From NCBI RefSeq assembly GCF_030867095.1, contig NC_081835.1, positions 21,212,501 through 21,276,500 of the forward strand: DNA of 64,000 nucleotides. The letters run 5' to 3'. A program made the translations under genes and the position numbers. Under the pieces are notes generated by a model that saw only the letters and a program-made list of their open reading frames with translations, did not search any database and was not told the DNA's origin. The stretch comes from Alligator mississippiensis. Its lineage: Eukaryota; Chordata; Crocodylia; Alligatoridae. Below, piece after piece: positions 13,401-25,400 of this stretch. Every line of letters starts with the position of its first letter. Positions within the stretch are counted from its first letter, which is position 1.

Positions 13401-16400
13401 GAGCAGCTTAGCAAAAATAAAGATCTGCCCTTAAAAAAGCAATTGTTTCATTTTACATCAATGAGCTCATTCAACAATGAGCCATAGGTCTGTGTGGGTG
13501 TGGAGAGAGTAATAAAATAAGAATTTTGAAGAATTTAGGTTCCTTACACAGTACCATGAAGATAGTGCAGTGTTTCTTGCACAAAAACAGATTGTTATAC
13601 ATTCATTTCAGTAAATACAATTTTGATTCAGCAAATGTTATAATTTAGCTGATTTGTTCCTCTCAGTTTCTAGAAAACCCTTTCAGTCTTCAGATCTTAA
13701 TGAGGAGGAAGGTGTCCCACTGCATCCTAAATTCTAAGAAGCAGCATTTTTTGTTAGCTCATTGTAGTCTGTCATATTACTTTTTATTTTTAGAATCCAT
13801 AGAGCTAGATTTATCCACCCTTTTGAAGTAGTAATTATGAGAATTATAAGGAGCTCTGAATGCAACCAACAACTAAAACAAGCTATGTCTCTTGAATCAA
13901 GATTTGTTCATCTGAAACATGAATCTGTGCTTCTGATTATAATAAAAGCTAAAGAGGCGGTAGTTATGGGGGACCTAAACTACCCGGACATCTGCTGGGA
14001 GACGCAGACAGTAAGGTCCCATCACTCACGCAGGTTTCTAACCTGTGTACAGGACCTCCACCTGACACAGGAGGTGCATGGTCCCACTAGGGGGAATGCC
14101 ATACTGGATCTGGTATTGGCAACGGGGGATGACATGATAGGGGACCTCCAGATCGGTAGCCATTTGGGAGACAGTGATCACCTAATAATAGAATTCAACA
14201 TAAGACGTCGAGTGGGTAAGGTAACTAGTAGGGTGAAAGTGCTAGACTTTAGGAAAGCTGATCTCAATGCACTCAGGCGATTAGTCAAGGATGCACTGCA
14301 GAGTAGGAGTTTTGAAGGGATGGGAGCCCAAGAAGGGTGGCTGTGCCTAAAGGAAACGATCCTTCGGGCACAAAGCAAGACGATCCCCGAGCGAGGCAAA
14401 AAAGGGAAAGGGGCCAGGAAGCTTCCATGGCTGACCAGAGAAATCCAGGGCAGCCTAAGGGCCAAAAGGGGAGCACATAAAAAGTGGAAACAAGGCGAGA
14501 TCACTAAAGATGAATATACCTCCTCTGCTCGTGCTTGTAGGGAGGCAGTTAGGCGGGCCAAAGCTACCATGGAGCTGAGGATGGCAACCCAAGTAAAAGA
14601 CAACGAGAAATTGTTTTTTAGATATATTGGGAGTAAAAGGAAGGCCCAGTGAGGAATAGGACCCCTGCTAAATGGACAGAAACAATTGGTGACAGACAGG
14701 GGGGACAAGGCTGAACTCCTCAACGAGTTCTTTGCCTCAGTGTTCCTAAGTGAGGGGCACGACAAGTCTCTCACTGGGGTTGTAGAGAGGCAGCAGCAAG
14801 GCGCCAGACTTCCATACGTAGATCCTGAGGTGGTGCAGAGTCATTTGGATGAACTGGATGCCTTTAAATCGGCAGGCCCGGATGGGCTCCATCCGAGGGT
14901 GCTAAAGACACTGGCTGACATCATTGCAGAGCCACTGGCGGGAATATTCGAACGCTCGTGGCGCACGGGCCAAGTCCCGGAGGACTGGAAAAGGACTAAC
15001 GTGGTCCCCATTTTCAAAAAGGGGAGGAAGGAGGACCCGGGCAACTATAGGCCGGTCAGTCTCACCTCCATCCTTGGTAAAGTCTTTGAAAAAATTATCA
15101 AGGCTCACATTTGTGAGAGCCCGGCAGGGCAAATTATGCTGAGGGGAAACCAGCACAGGTTTGTGGCGGGCAGATCGTGCCTGACCAATCTAGTCTCTTT
15201 CTATGACCAGGTTACGAAACGCCTGGACACAGGAGGAGGGGTGGATGTCGTATACTTCAGGAAGGCCTTCGATACGGTATCCCACCCCATACTGGTGAAC
15301 AAGCTAAGAGGCTGTGATGTGGATGACTGCACAGTCCGGTGGGTGGCGAATTGGCTAGAGGGTCGCACCCAAAGAGTCGTGGTGGATGGGTCAGTCTCAA
15401 CCTGGAAGGGTGTGGGCAGTGGGGTCCCGCAGGGTTCGGTCCTTGGACCGATACTCTTTAATGTCTTCATCAGTGACTTGGACAAGGGAGTCAAATGTAC
15501 TCTGTCCAAGTTTGCAGATGACACAAAGCTATGGGGAGAAGTGGACATGCCGGAGGGCAGGGAACAGCTGCAAGCAGACCTGGATAGGTTGGACAAGTGG
15601 GCAGAAAACAACAGGATGCAGTTCAACAAGGAGAAATGCAAAGTGCTGCACCTAGGGAGGAAAAATGTCCAGCACACCTACAGCCTAGGGAATGACCTGC
15701 TGGGTGGCACAGAGGTGGAAAGGGATCTTGGAGTCCTAGTGGACTCCAAGATGAACATGAGCCGGCAGTGTGATGAAGCCATCAGAAAAGCCAATGGCAC
15801 TTTATCGTGCATCAGCAGATGCATGACGAATAGGTCCAAGGAGGTGATACTTCCCCTCTATCGGGCGCTGGTCAGACCGCAGTTGGAGTACTGCGTGCAA
15901 TTCTGGGCGCCACACTTCAAGAAGGATGCGGATAACCTGGAGAGGGTCCAGAGAAGGGCAACTCGTATGGTCAAGGGCCTGCAGACCAAGCCCAGTAGGA
16001 GAGACTAGAGAAACTGGATCTTTTCAGCCTCCGCAAGAGAAGGTTGAGAGGCGACCTTGTGGCTGCCTATAAGTTCATCACGGGGGCAAAGAAGGGAATT
16101 GGTGAGGTTTTATTCACCAAGGCGCCCCCGGGGGTTACAAGAAATAATGGCCACAAGCTAGCAGAGAGCAGATTTAGATCGGACATTAGGAAGAACTTCT
16201 TCACAGTTCGAGTGGCCAAGGTCTGGAACGGGCTCCCAAGGGAGGTGGTGCTCTCCCCTACCCTGGGGGTCTTCAAGAGGAGGTTAGATGAGTATCTAGC
16301 TGGGGTCATCTAGACCCAGCACTCTTTCCTGCTTATGCAGGGGGTCGGACTCGATGATCTATTGAGGTCCCTTCTGACCCTAACATCTATGAATCTATGA

Positions 16401-19400
16401 TTGTGCAACACAGGGCAGGGTGCCATTTTGTTCTTTGGCATTCTTTGTCTAAGGTGACAAAAAAATTCCTTTCCACTCTCAGCTTTCGGCTAGTGATCTA
16501 AGATTCTGTATTTACTCCTTACATATGATTTATAAGATGCTTTACTAACTGCTGTGAAGCAACTGAAATGATGAGGTAAAATGTAATATTTGGATTTTCT
16601 AACATGCTTGTTTTGGAGTAGGGCATTCAGGGTATCTCGGTTGACAACAAGCCAAAAAGTAGCTGGCAGTAAGTATGTATTGTCAATTACTACTCCAGCC
16701 ATTTTCCCCCTGCTATGTTAGATCTATAGATCCTCAATGACAATGACTTTTGCTGGCACAGATTTTTCCCATGCTTGGGACAGTGGTGCCTTCCTACGTA
16801 GAAGGCTTGAATACAAGAAATTACGAAGTCACTCTTTACCCTGGGCCTCCTAGGTGGTAATGATGGCCTTTTTCCTTAAATATTTCATTCATGCAATTAT
16901 TTTTTCACAAGCACTTGCTATAAGCTTACCTCTTCATAGTCTTTTTTACTTTCTGCTTGTAAGATTGAAGACCTGAAAGAACAAAACATGAACAGAAAAC
17001 ATTTTCAGTCTTGTTTAAAAACAAAGCAGCTTTCAGTGATTCTCCTGTCTAGATGTGCATTTTTTCCTTCATTTTAATTTTTATTAGTAACACTATGGAA
17101 TACCCAGCACAATGCTGGTGTAGTCTGTATTGATTTTGTACACTGATGTAAATTATACTAGGAGCTAAAGTTGAGAGATGACTAGGTATCTTGGGGTAGT
17201 GCATCAGTAAGTGCTGTTACAACACCTTATTCAGTAGGTGAAGGGGAGCATATAATATTTGCTTGGCGTTGAGAAACTGGCAACAACTCAGGTTGGACAC
17301 AGAATCTATTTACTGGTGTAACATTTTTACTGCTATTTTTACCCCAGGGCAATTCTATACTAGATTCTAGTAAGTTTCACTAGTGCAGGAATTTGCATCA
17401 CATGTCCGATGTTTGTTTAATGGATGTAAATTGGGTCACAAGTCCAGGTCCTAGGTGCTATGCATGTATCCTAAGCACAGATTAGATTCAACTAAAGATA
17501 TAAGTAATTGTATTTCTAATAAAAAGATCAGGCAGGAAAGAATTATATTTGAATTTATACAATAATTTAGCAGAAGAGTACTGTTGTCCAAAATAACCCC
17601 ACATATAAAAGTGCTACAAGCCTATGAGGTTTGAAGTTATTTTCTAAATTAATAGCAGCAATATTTTTATTTAATTATTTAATAGGCAGAAATTACAAAA
17701 CAAGGCAAAGTCTGTCATTCAAAAGAGATTATTATAAAAAAAATATCATTTCTCTGAATCTATTTAAATATACTTCTATTTCAGATGCGCCAGTCAAAAT
17801 AATAAATATAACAACAAACACACTTGTTTTTGTTTTTTCCCCCTACCTATTCAGGTAAAAAGAAAAAAAAAAGTTGTGTTTGCATTTTAGAACAAAATCT
17901 GAAATAAGATGTGGGAAATGGTTAGCCATGTTTGTCTGAAGTCAAGCAAACAGTACAGCAGGGTGGCACGTTCAAGAGAAGGTTCAGAGAGGCATGAACT
18001 TTTGTAGGCAACAACCTACTTTGTCAGTTGCAAAATAAGGTCTAGTCCCCGTAGCTGTACAAAAATCTTTTTTGTCTAAGTAATAAGTACATTAAGTCCC
18101 AAGAAGGCAGCTCAAAATTACTACACCGAGACCCAACTGAAAGTGTCCAAATAAAACTGTCCAAACAAAAGCAAAATGTGAATGTTGATAGCTCCCAATT
18201 ATTTTTCCTCCTGTGATGTTGAGATCATTATACAAAAAAAGAACTGAATATTGAACAATCCTTTCTAGAGAGAAAAAAACCATAATTATGGTGTTCCACA
18301 CTGAATTGGAACTCTTCAGAGAAAGCAATACTTATGTTGTAGCAGCCCCACTTCTAAAATTATTGGGGAGAATAGGAAGGAAATAAGAGAGAACTGAATT
18401 GTAGATGATTTCATTGATACAGGTAAGAAAGCATTATAGCATATGAAAAAGGATTGTTAAGAATTTAAGAGCATGTTATAGTTCCTATGTAAGACTTATT
18501 TTTGTTGTTAGGAGCTTCATGCAACTATGTTACTCAGTATAACCAGGTAAAAGACAATAAAACCCCAAATTATGAACAGTAACAAAAGACACCTGATTTA
18601 TTTTTTAAAACTAACATCTCAAATATTACATGGAAAAATTTGAAATCTACTAACTTTTTTCCATCAAAAGATGTTATCTGAAAGCAGTATCTTCTGTCTT
18701 CACAGTCCACAGCCATTACTGAACAGTTGTCTATGTCCATGACAAGCCCTCCAGCTACATCACCTCTTGCCTGACTCATAAGGTTTCCACCTTGAGTGAA
18801 GTAAAACTGTCTCTCCCAACTAGAAGACACCAGGCCAGTCTTACTAGAACAAGAAATCAGACGTTCAATTAATAGATTATATTTCTATCAGACCTCTAAA
18901 TTAAATAAACAGATAAAAAAGACAAGCAGGGCATCCAAATTCTCTAAAGAGAAGAAAAGCCTTTTTTACTGGGTCTCCTATGAATGTGGCTTTTCACGTA
19001 GTCTCATATAAATTTATATACTTTGGTTGGTTTTCTTAATCTTATTTTTTTAATACTAAACAGGTTTTAAATATTCAAGACTTGTACAAGACATCACATG
19101 AAAACAGTATTAGCAAACTACTGACTATGTAAGAAACTTAATTAGAAGAGGTTTAAAACCTTTTATTTTGATTAGTATTGTTTGGGGCATTGGTTTATAC
19201 ACTGTCAAAAAAAGTTAAGAGTTTCCTTTCACTTAGCCTCTTAGTACTAAAACAGAAAGTTTCTTGAGGGTGTGGCAGGGCATTGTTGGTGCCTGCCACT
19301 TTAACAGCTGAGCCAAGCAGCCAGCAGGTGCTTGACTGTTGTGGCCATTTTAGATCTCTGACTGCCTATATAAACAGGGCAGTTTGCAGCTGGTAAGCCA

Positions 19401-22400
19401 GGCAGTAACATCACCTGGCTGCATGCAACATCCTGGAGGTAAGGGCAGGAGTTGTGGGGGGATGGTTTGGAGGCTCCTGGTCTGGGACATGACCTAAAAC
19501 TGCACCCTGCTGGGAGTGGGTGGCCTGGCGGGACTCTCAGTGGTGCGGGAGCCCCCAAGAAATGCCACCCCCCGTGAAAGGTGGGTAGGGGCACCCTGAG
19601 CCCCAGCCCTCACCTTCGGGTGGGTTGCGTAACATTGGAGGTAGCTGGGGCCAGGCATGGCTGCAGCCACTTGAGCCCTGTGGGGTGTAGGACCCCGAAG
19701 AAAGGTAGTTGGGGCCAGACACTGCTATGGACACAGGAGCCCGCCAGGGAGGGGGCGGAGATGTGGAGCCCCAGTGAAGGGGTGGCCCTAGTGAGGGGGC
19801 AGTGTGGAGCCCCAGTGAGGGGGGCAGAGATGAGGAGCCCCAGTGAGGGGCAGTCCCATGTGAGGGGAGTAGGCCAAGGTATGTCTTCAGATGCTTGAGG
19901 CTGTAGTTTGGGCCAGAGGCCAAATAAAGGGGCTCAGTCCAAGAGATAGGGGAGAGTTCTGACCCCAGTAAGTCCTCCACCACTGGGAGGATGAGTGTGA
20001 GTTGGAAGTAAGACCTATAGTTGAGCACAATCACCTGCTGCTCCAGGGCGGGTGTGAGAGTCCCTGTGAGGCTCCGGAGCACCAGTCGTGGTGTGGGTTA
20101 AGAACCCCCTGGTGGGGGGTGGCCCTAGAAAGGGTGCAGAGAGGAGGGACCCCAGTGGCGGGGGAAGAACCAGAGGGCTGGGAGTGTACAGAGGGATGTT
20201 TGAGTGTACAGAGTTGCCCTGGGAGGGGCCAGAGCAAGCTTAGACCCAGTCAGGTAACTGGCTGGCCACTACCCTGGTGAGGGTTGCGGGAGAGACCCAA
20301 AAGACGGTACATCTGCCACCCAAGGTATGAGCTAGTTAAAGCCTATGGCCTCAGGGGCCCACTCTAAGATGGAGCAAGGCAGTATAAGTTGTTGACACAT
20401 AAAAGAGGATGGAGTATGAGAGGTCCTAGTGAGAGGAGGGCGGTATGAATGTGAGCATGTCTGAGGCCTGACAATGAGGCCTAAGCTTAATCCGGCTGTA
20501 GGCTGGAAGGACTGTCATCTGGATGCCATCTGCGAGACTTGGGCTGCAGTGTAGGGGAGGAGCAGAACCGCAGATAGCACCCCCTGGCATCAGGGCAAGA
20601 ATGGGCAGCCTCCTGCCTTAATTAACAATTTAATTAACAACAAGGCATGGCAGGTGAGTTGGATGGGTGGTGTGCTCAAAAGCAAGTGGGAAAACCAGCA
20701 GTGTGGCTAGTCAGGGAGCCCCGCTTTGCCACACGGGCACTTATGCAGTTTTAATTTGTTAACTAAGAAAACCTAATTTATGAAACGTTAATTTCACCAC
20801 AGCCATTTTTCATGCAAATATCTTTGACTCACAGGAGGAGGCTGTCACAGATACTTAACACAACATAATTGCTTCTGAAGATGTTTACAAAAAGAATATC
20901 CTAATGGGTAGGTAATCTGGGGTACTGCATCAAGCATACGTATGCTGGAACTTTACCTTTTTCTATACAGACCAACTAACTATAGAAATTGTGCCCTATT
21001 TCAAGAATTCAGGGAAACTCTTTCCTACACTAGTAATAACAACTGAAGTTTGATTCTTTAAAAATTCTGGTTGTATGTAGAGCATGGTATAAGTCAGAAA
21101 ATGTACTCCTAACTTTATAGCTTTTATTTGTTTTTAACCAGTTATAACGTGCAACAGGTTGTCTTTACTTTCGTATGGCATAACAATAGCTCCCTCCAGC
21201 GGGCAAAACCACATTTTCAAGTAGTCATTGAAGTTCACAAAAATCTAATTATGTTAATGAAGGAAATTTAATATTCAGTAGTGTTTCTTAGAATAATATA
21301 ATCCTAACTCTTATCTGAAATGTATGCTGAACAAACATATCCATCCATATCTCCCAACTGCTTTCATAGCTGCAAGATTTAGGCAAGTAAGTCTAAATTA
21401 AGAAGTATATCAGTTCTGTAATCATTACACTGCAATCAGGTCTCAGTTCTATTTCTGACTGCAACTGGGTCACTATAACCTTGCACACACACATCACTAT
21501 CTCTAGACATATCAGTGTCTCCATCTGAACGTAACATTCAGAGGATATACTCACTCTTTTTAAAAAAGATCCATCACTAAATGAATAATTGTACCTAACT
21601 GCAAACTACTACTACTTGAGCCAGTAACTAAAATTAGTAACTAGAAATTAGTATAAAATAATTTATAATTACAATCTGTCGCGTGGAGCAAATAGAAAGG
21701 AAGCAAATCAATTCATTTTGGCCATATAAATGTTTACCTACAACCCAATATAGCTGGTTTTACAGATACTGGTTCTTTTTCTAGCTTGACTTTGAGTAAA
21801 GTGGTTTGAAAATTTTAAATAGAAGGTAGCTCTTACTTCCTTGCATTAAGATATCCAGCTTTCCGGGTCAGACTTCTATGGACAGGAAATTTTGTAGTGT
21901 CAGGATCAGGCAAGTATAACGGATCACTAGCTACTTCCAAGTCTTCTATGGTCTGTTGCATGTTTTCTACTTCAGATTCCATTTCCCTGCGAACACTTAA
22001 CATAAAATACATGTTGTATTATTATCTGAGATGATCTATCTGAAGAGAGACACCAAAGAAAATCAATTCATGTTGCTTGTTTTACAGATAGAAGTAAGAA
22101 CAAAGAAAACTTACTTTTGTACACTTGTGCCAATATTTGTTAAAAATTCTTCCAGGTGCTCAGTAAGATTTTCTGAACCCATTTTAAAAAAACTTATCTT
22201 TAAAAAAAGGATGAGAAAAATGGGAAATCAGTTACTGAATGATACCATACAGACTATTAACAGATCAAACTTCAGGAATTCAAATAATCTTTGAGCCATG
22301 TGCCCCCCCCACAATTTAATTATGAAACATGTCCCTCTTTCCTATCTGAGCATCTCAAGTTAAGAGAAATGAAATACTGTTCTGTCATTTTGCTTTCCCT

Positions 22401-25400
22401 TAAAAATACTCCATCTTTCATTCCTATTTCCAAGTTAGAGCTGCAAAACATAAGAATAATACTTGTATTCAAGAAGAATATGAAAACACTGCAATCAATA
22501 CTCGGGGATTAGATAATCTTATTTTGAAAGGAGGAAAGAGAAGACTAAATTCCTCTGGTAATGGAACATTCTCCCGAAGTCTCTACAATTATGTTTTAAG
22601 AATACTGTCACCACAAAATGTTGTGTACAGAAAATCTTTTCATTGATGCTCTTCCTAGAAAGTCATTTGAAATTAATCTTAGATAGTTTTACATGAAGAC
22701 ACAGGAGGAGACACTTGTACTCTTGCATCTTGGAAAAATCCATGGCGGTTTTGCCATGACTGCAGTGGGGTCACACCCAGAATGGTCACACAAGAAATCC
22801 AAATCAAATATGTCCAAAATGTTTTTTTCAAAACTTAGTCCAATGTTTATCTCTGGGACTGAGCTGGGTTGAGATATAGGCAGTGATTTGTCACCTTCAC
22901 CCTCACTCTGACTACTAACACAAAAAAAACCTTTATCATCAACAATTTTATCTTCAGCTAGTAACAAAATTGATTCAGAATGATTTTGAATAACATTCCA
23001 TCTATTCCACATCTTCGATAGGCATGTGATTTTAATGACTCTAGGTCTTGTCACAAACAGCTGCCAAAGGAAAAATAACATATGCGTTTCCCCCACATAT
23101 TCCCTCAAAATCCTGACCTGTGAGAATTACTTTTTCCTTCAGAGGGGGGAAAAATGGCATCCTTCCAAGGCTATTTCATTCTCAGCTTCCCCGTATACTT
23201 GCTAGTGCCAAGCACTTACTTGGCAGCCATCGTTAAAGAGGGAGGGCTAGAACCAATAAAACAGGTGCCTAAAAGGAGGCACTGCCCAATCTAACTTGTA
23301 GGCATCTATGCTCTGGAATGTAATCCAAAACCCTACGTTAGACTCGTAGGCTGCCTATGCAGTACATGGGCAGTGGTGGGTAATCGGAAACAACCTGCAC
23401 ATTGAGTAGGCAATTCCCTTAGAGATACCTTCAGGAACAGTAAGGGATGTGTCTGAAATCCACCCCCCTCCCCCCCTTGGGATCCACAGCTGGAATCCTA
23501 TAACCATTCTTTCCAAAAAAAGAGCAAGGTTTATTCTTCTTTCAAGGCATGGTCAGAGGAGGATGAGGAGTGGTGCTAGTACCCATTTTTATGCAACAGA
23601 CTAATGGTTAGAGCATTCACCAGGAAGCGAGGACCAGGGTTAAATTCCCCCCGCCCCACTATCAATTCTAAACCTGTATTTTCCACTTCCCAGGCCAAAC
23701 CCAAACCATCAGGATGCAGGCTACTCTGGAAGGAACTATTCCTATAGGATTCTTCTCGGCACACATGGTAGTTTCAGGATTTATTGGAGCAAAGGGAGCA
23801 TGTTTCTGTAATCTACTGCACAGAGCACTCCCTCTCCCTGAAAAGAAGTCCCTGGCACTTTTCCCTAATCCCATGCTTCTTGCAGGATTTTACGCTAAAC
23901 AACCTTTGGATAAGTTACACGAGGACTGTCCAATTTCTTAGTGGCCAGGGACCACATGCCCCTCCAGCCCATATGTTGCATGGGCCGTATACCAGGTAAC
24001 CCTCACACTGTGGGGTGCAGGCAGCACGGCCACTAACATGTGTCCCCCAATCACTGAACCATGCAGCAAGCTACCACTCCACTGCATTGTGCCAGCACAC
24101 CTGAGCTGTGTGTGCCCCCAGCCACTGCACTGTATAGCAGGCACCCCTTCCCCTGCCATATCATGATGGCAAGCTGCATGGAGTTCCCAGGTGCCCCATG
24201 CTTCCTGGCCACAGACCAGCCACAGATACCTTTGGCCCTGTAAATAGTCCTGTTCCACCCCCAGGAGCAGGGACAGGCAGTGAAATCAGGAGGGCACTGG
24301 AACCCAGAGACAGCAGCAGCAGCACACTGGGTGGGGGGGCGGGGCACAAGCAACACCCAGAATGGGAGCCCAGTGGCCACAGGTGGCCCACAAGCTGCCA
24401 GCTGGACAGCCCTAAGTTACACAGTGCCCAGTTTCTGGATACCAATCAGGCTTCAGAGGGGAGAGAAGTTGAACTGCTCATGCCAGGGCAGATATCTGCA
24501 TGGGCAGAAACAAAATGCTAGGTAAACAGGGAGGCACCTAGTGAGTTTGTGCACCTCCAGGTCTAGGCAGTACCTAAATGAGGGAAGACTTTTTATTGGT
24601 GCCCTTCCACCTTATTTTAAATCCACAGCTTTCAGTGCCTGCAATATTCACCTGAGCTTGCATGTAGCCTAATAAAGGTTCTAGCATAGAAATTTTCTTC
24701 TTGTACTGAAGAGTATTTAATGCACAGAAATAATGCATCATAGTTTGATGCTGTTTCTTCCTGGAAGTATATACATCTTCTACAACTTCAAACTTGACCT
24801 AAAGAGAAGGAGGGGAAAAAAAACAAAGTTCAAGACTAGGCATCATGTGCTCTCTGTACAGGTTTTAAAACAAGTGCCAACACAGTCACAGTAATCTTTA
24901 CCCTAATAAAATATTATAAGAAATGATACTTTCTTGCCCCATGACTTCTTTTCCAGAATTCAGGGAAAAGGCGTTCCTGGTAATGAAACAGAATATTTTT
25001 TCCCCAGAACTGAGAAGTTCTCTCTCTCTCATCCAAACACCTGAATTATGTGTCAGTCTTGCAATGGAAAAAAAAAAAGCTTTTGTCTATTTTAATCGTT
25101 GTCTATGCTGTTAGAACCTAAACTATTGGATTCCAAGAGGCATCTATAATGTTACATAATATTTGCAGCTGTTGACATTATATCCGTTCTGGAACACGTA
25201 TTCTGGCTTTACCTCCTCCAAAATGACTGCTTAAAAGTGTGCATCACACAAACCTTTTCATTCTCTCTTCTTTTCGACAACCGACTGTATCTGTTAATGG
25301 CAGCATCATGATCTAAACAATAAAAATATTTTTATAATAATTCAGTAAATTAAATACATTTAGAAAACAGAACATGGAATAACAACAAGCAATCAACAAA

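Larger units (their letters stand above)
13950..16400 (+). mobile_element. CR1 LINE, 5'-truncated, long ORF2 remnants (CR1-a)
   Basis: The copy starts inside the endonuclease domain (VVMGDLNYPDICWE, then SDHLIIEF). It continues through the reverse transcriptase (GVPQGSVLGPILFNVFISDL, FADDTKLWG) to the CR1 3' end with the ATCTATGA tail. Three lesions are visible. TGA at 14650-14652 interrupts the frame. A one-base loss near 15990 shifts it relative to the copy at 54.62 kb. Motif A reads VVYFRKAFDTV and lacks the Leu-Asp pair expected before FRKAFD, so the first catalytic Asp is missing. It is therefore not autonomous. It lies in APPL1 intron 12, antisense to the gene. Confidence 0.93.

Noticed and set aside
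13837-16313. A possible host gene with endonuclease and reverse transcriptase
   Set aside because: It is a CR1 LINE copy: 5'-truncated, interrupted by a stop and a frameshift, and ending in the CR1 3' tail.
19700-19880. CRISPR-like array of GAGCCCCAGTGAGG units
   Set aside because: Units are degenerate with no regular unique spacers, and they sit in an LTR of a vertebrate genome.
24051-24525. Frames of 106-109 codons in intron 8
   Set aside because: They overlap on both strands in a short GC-rich repeat and have no splice or domain support.
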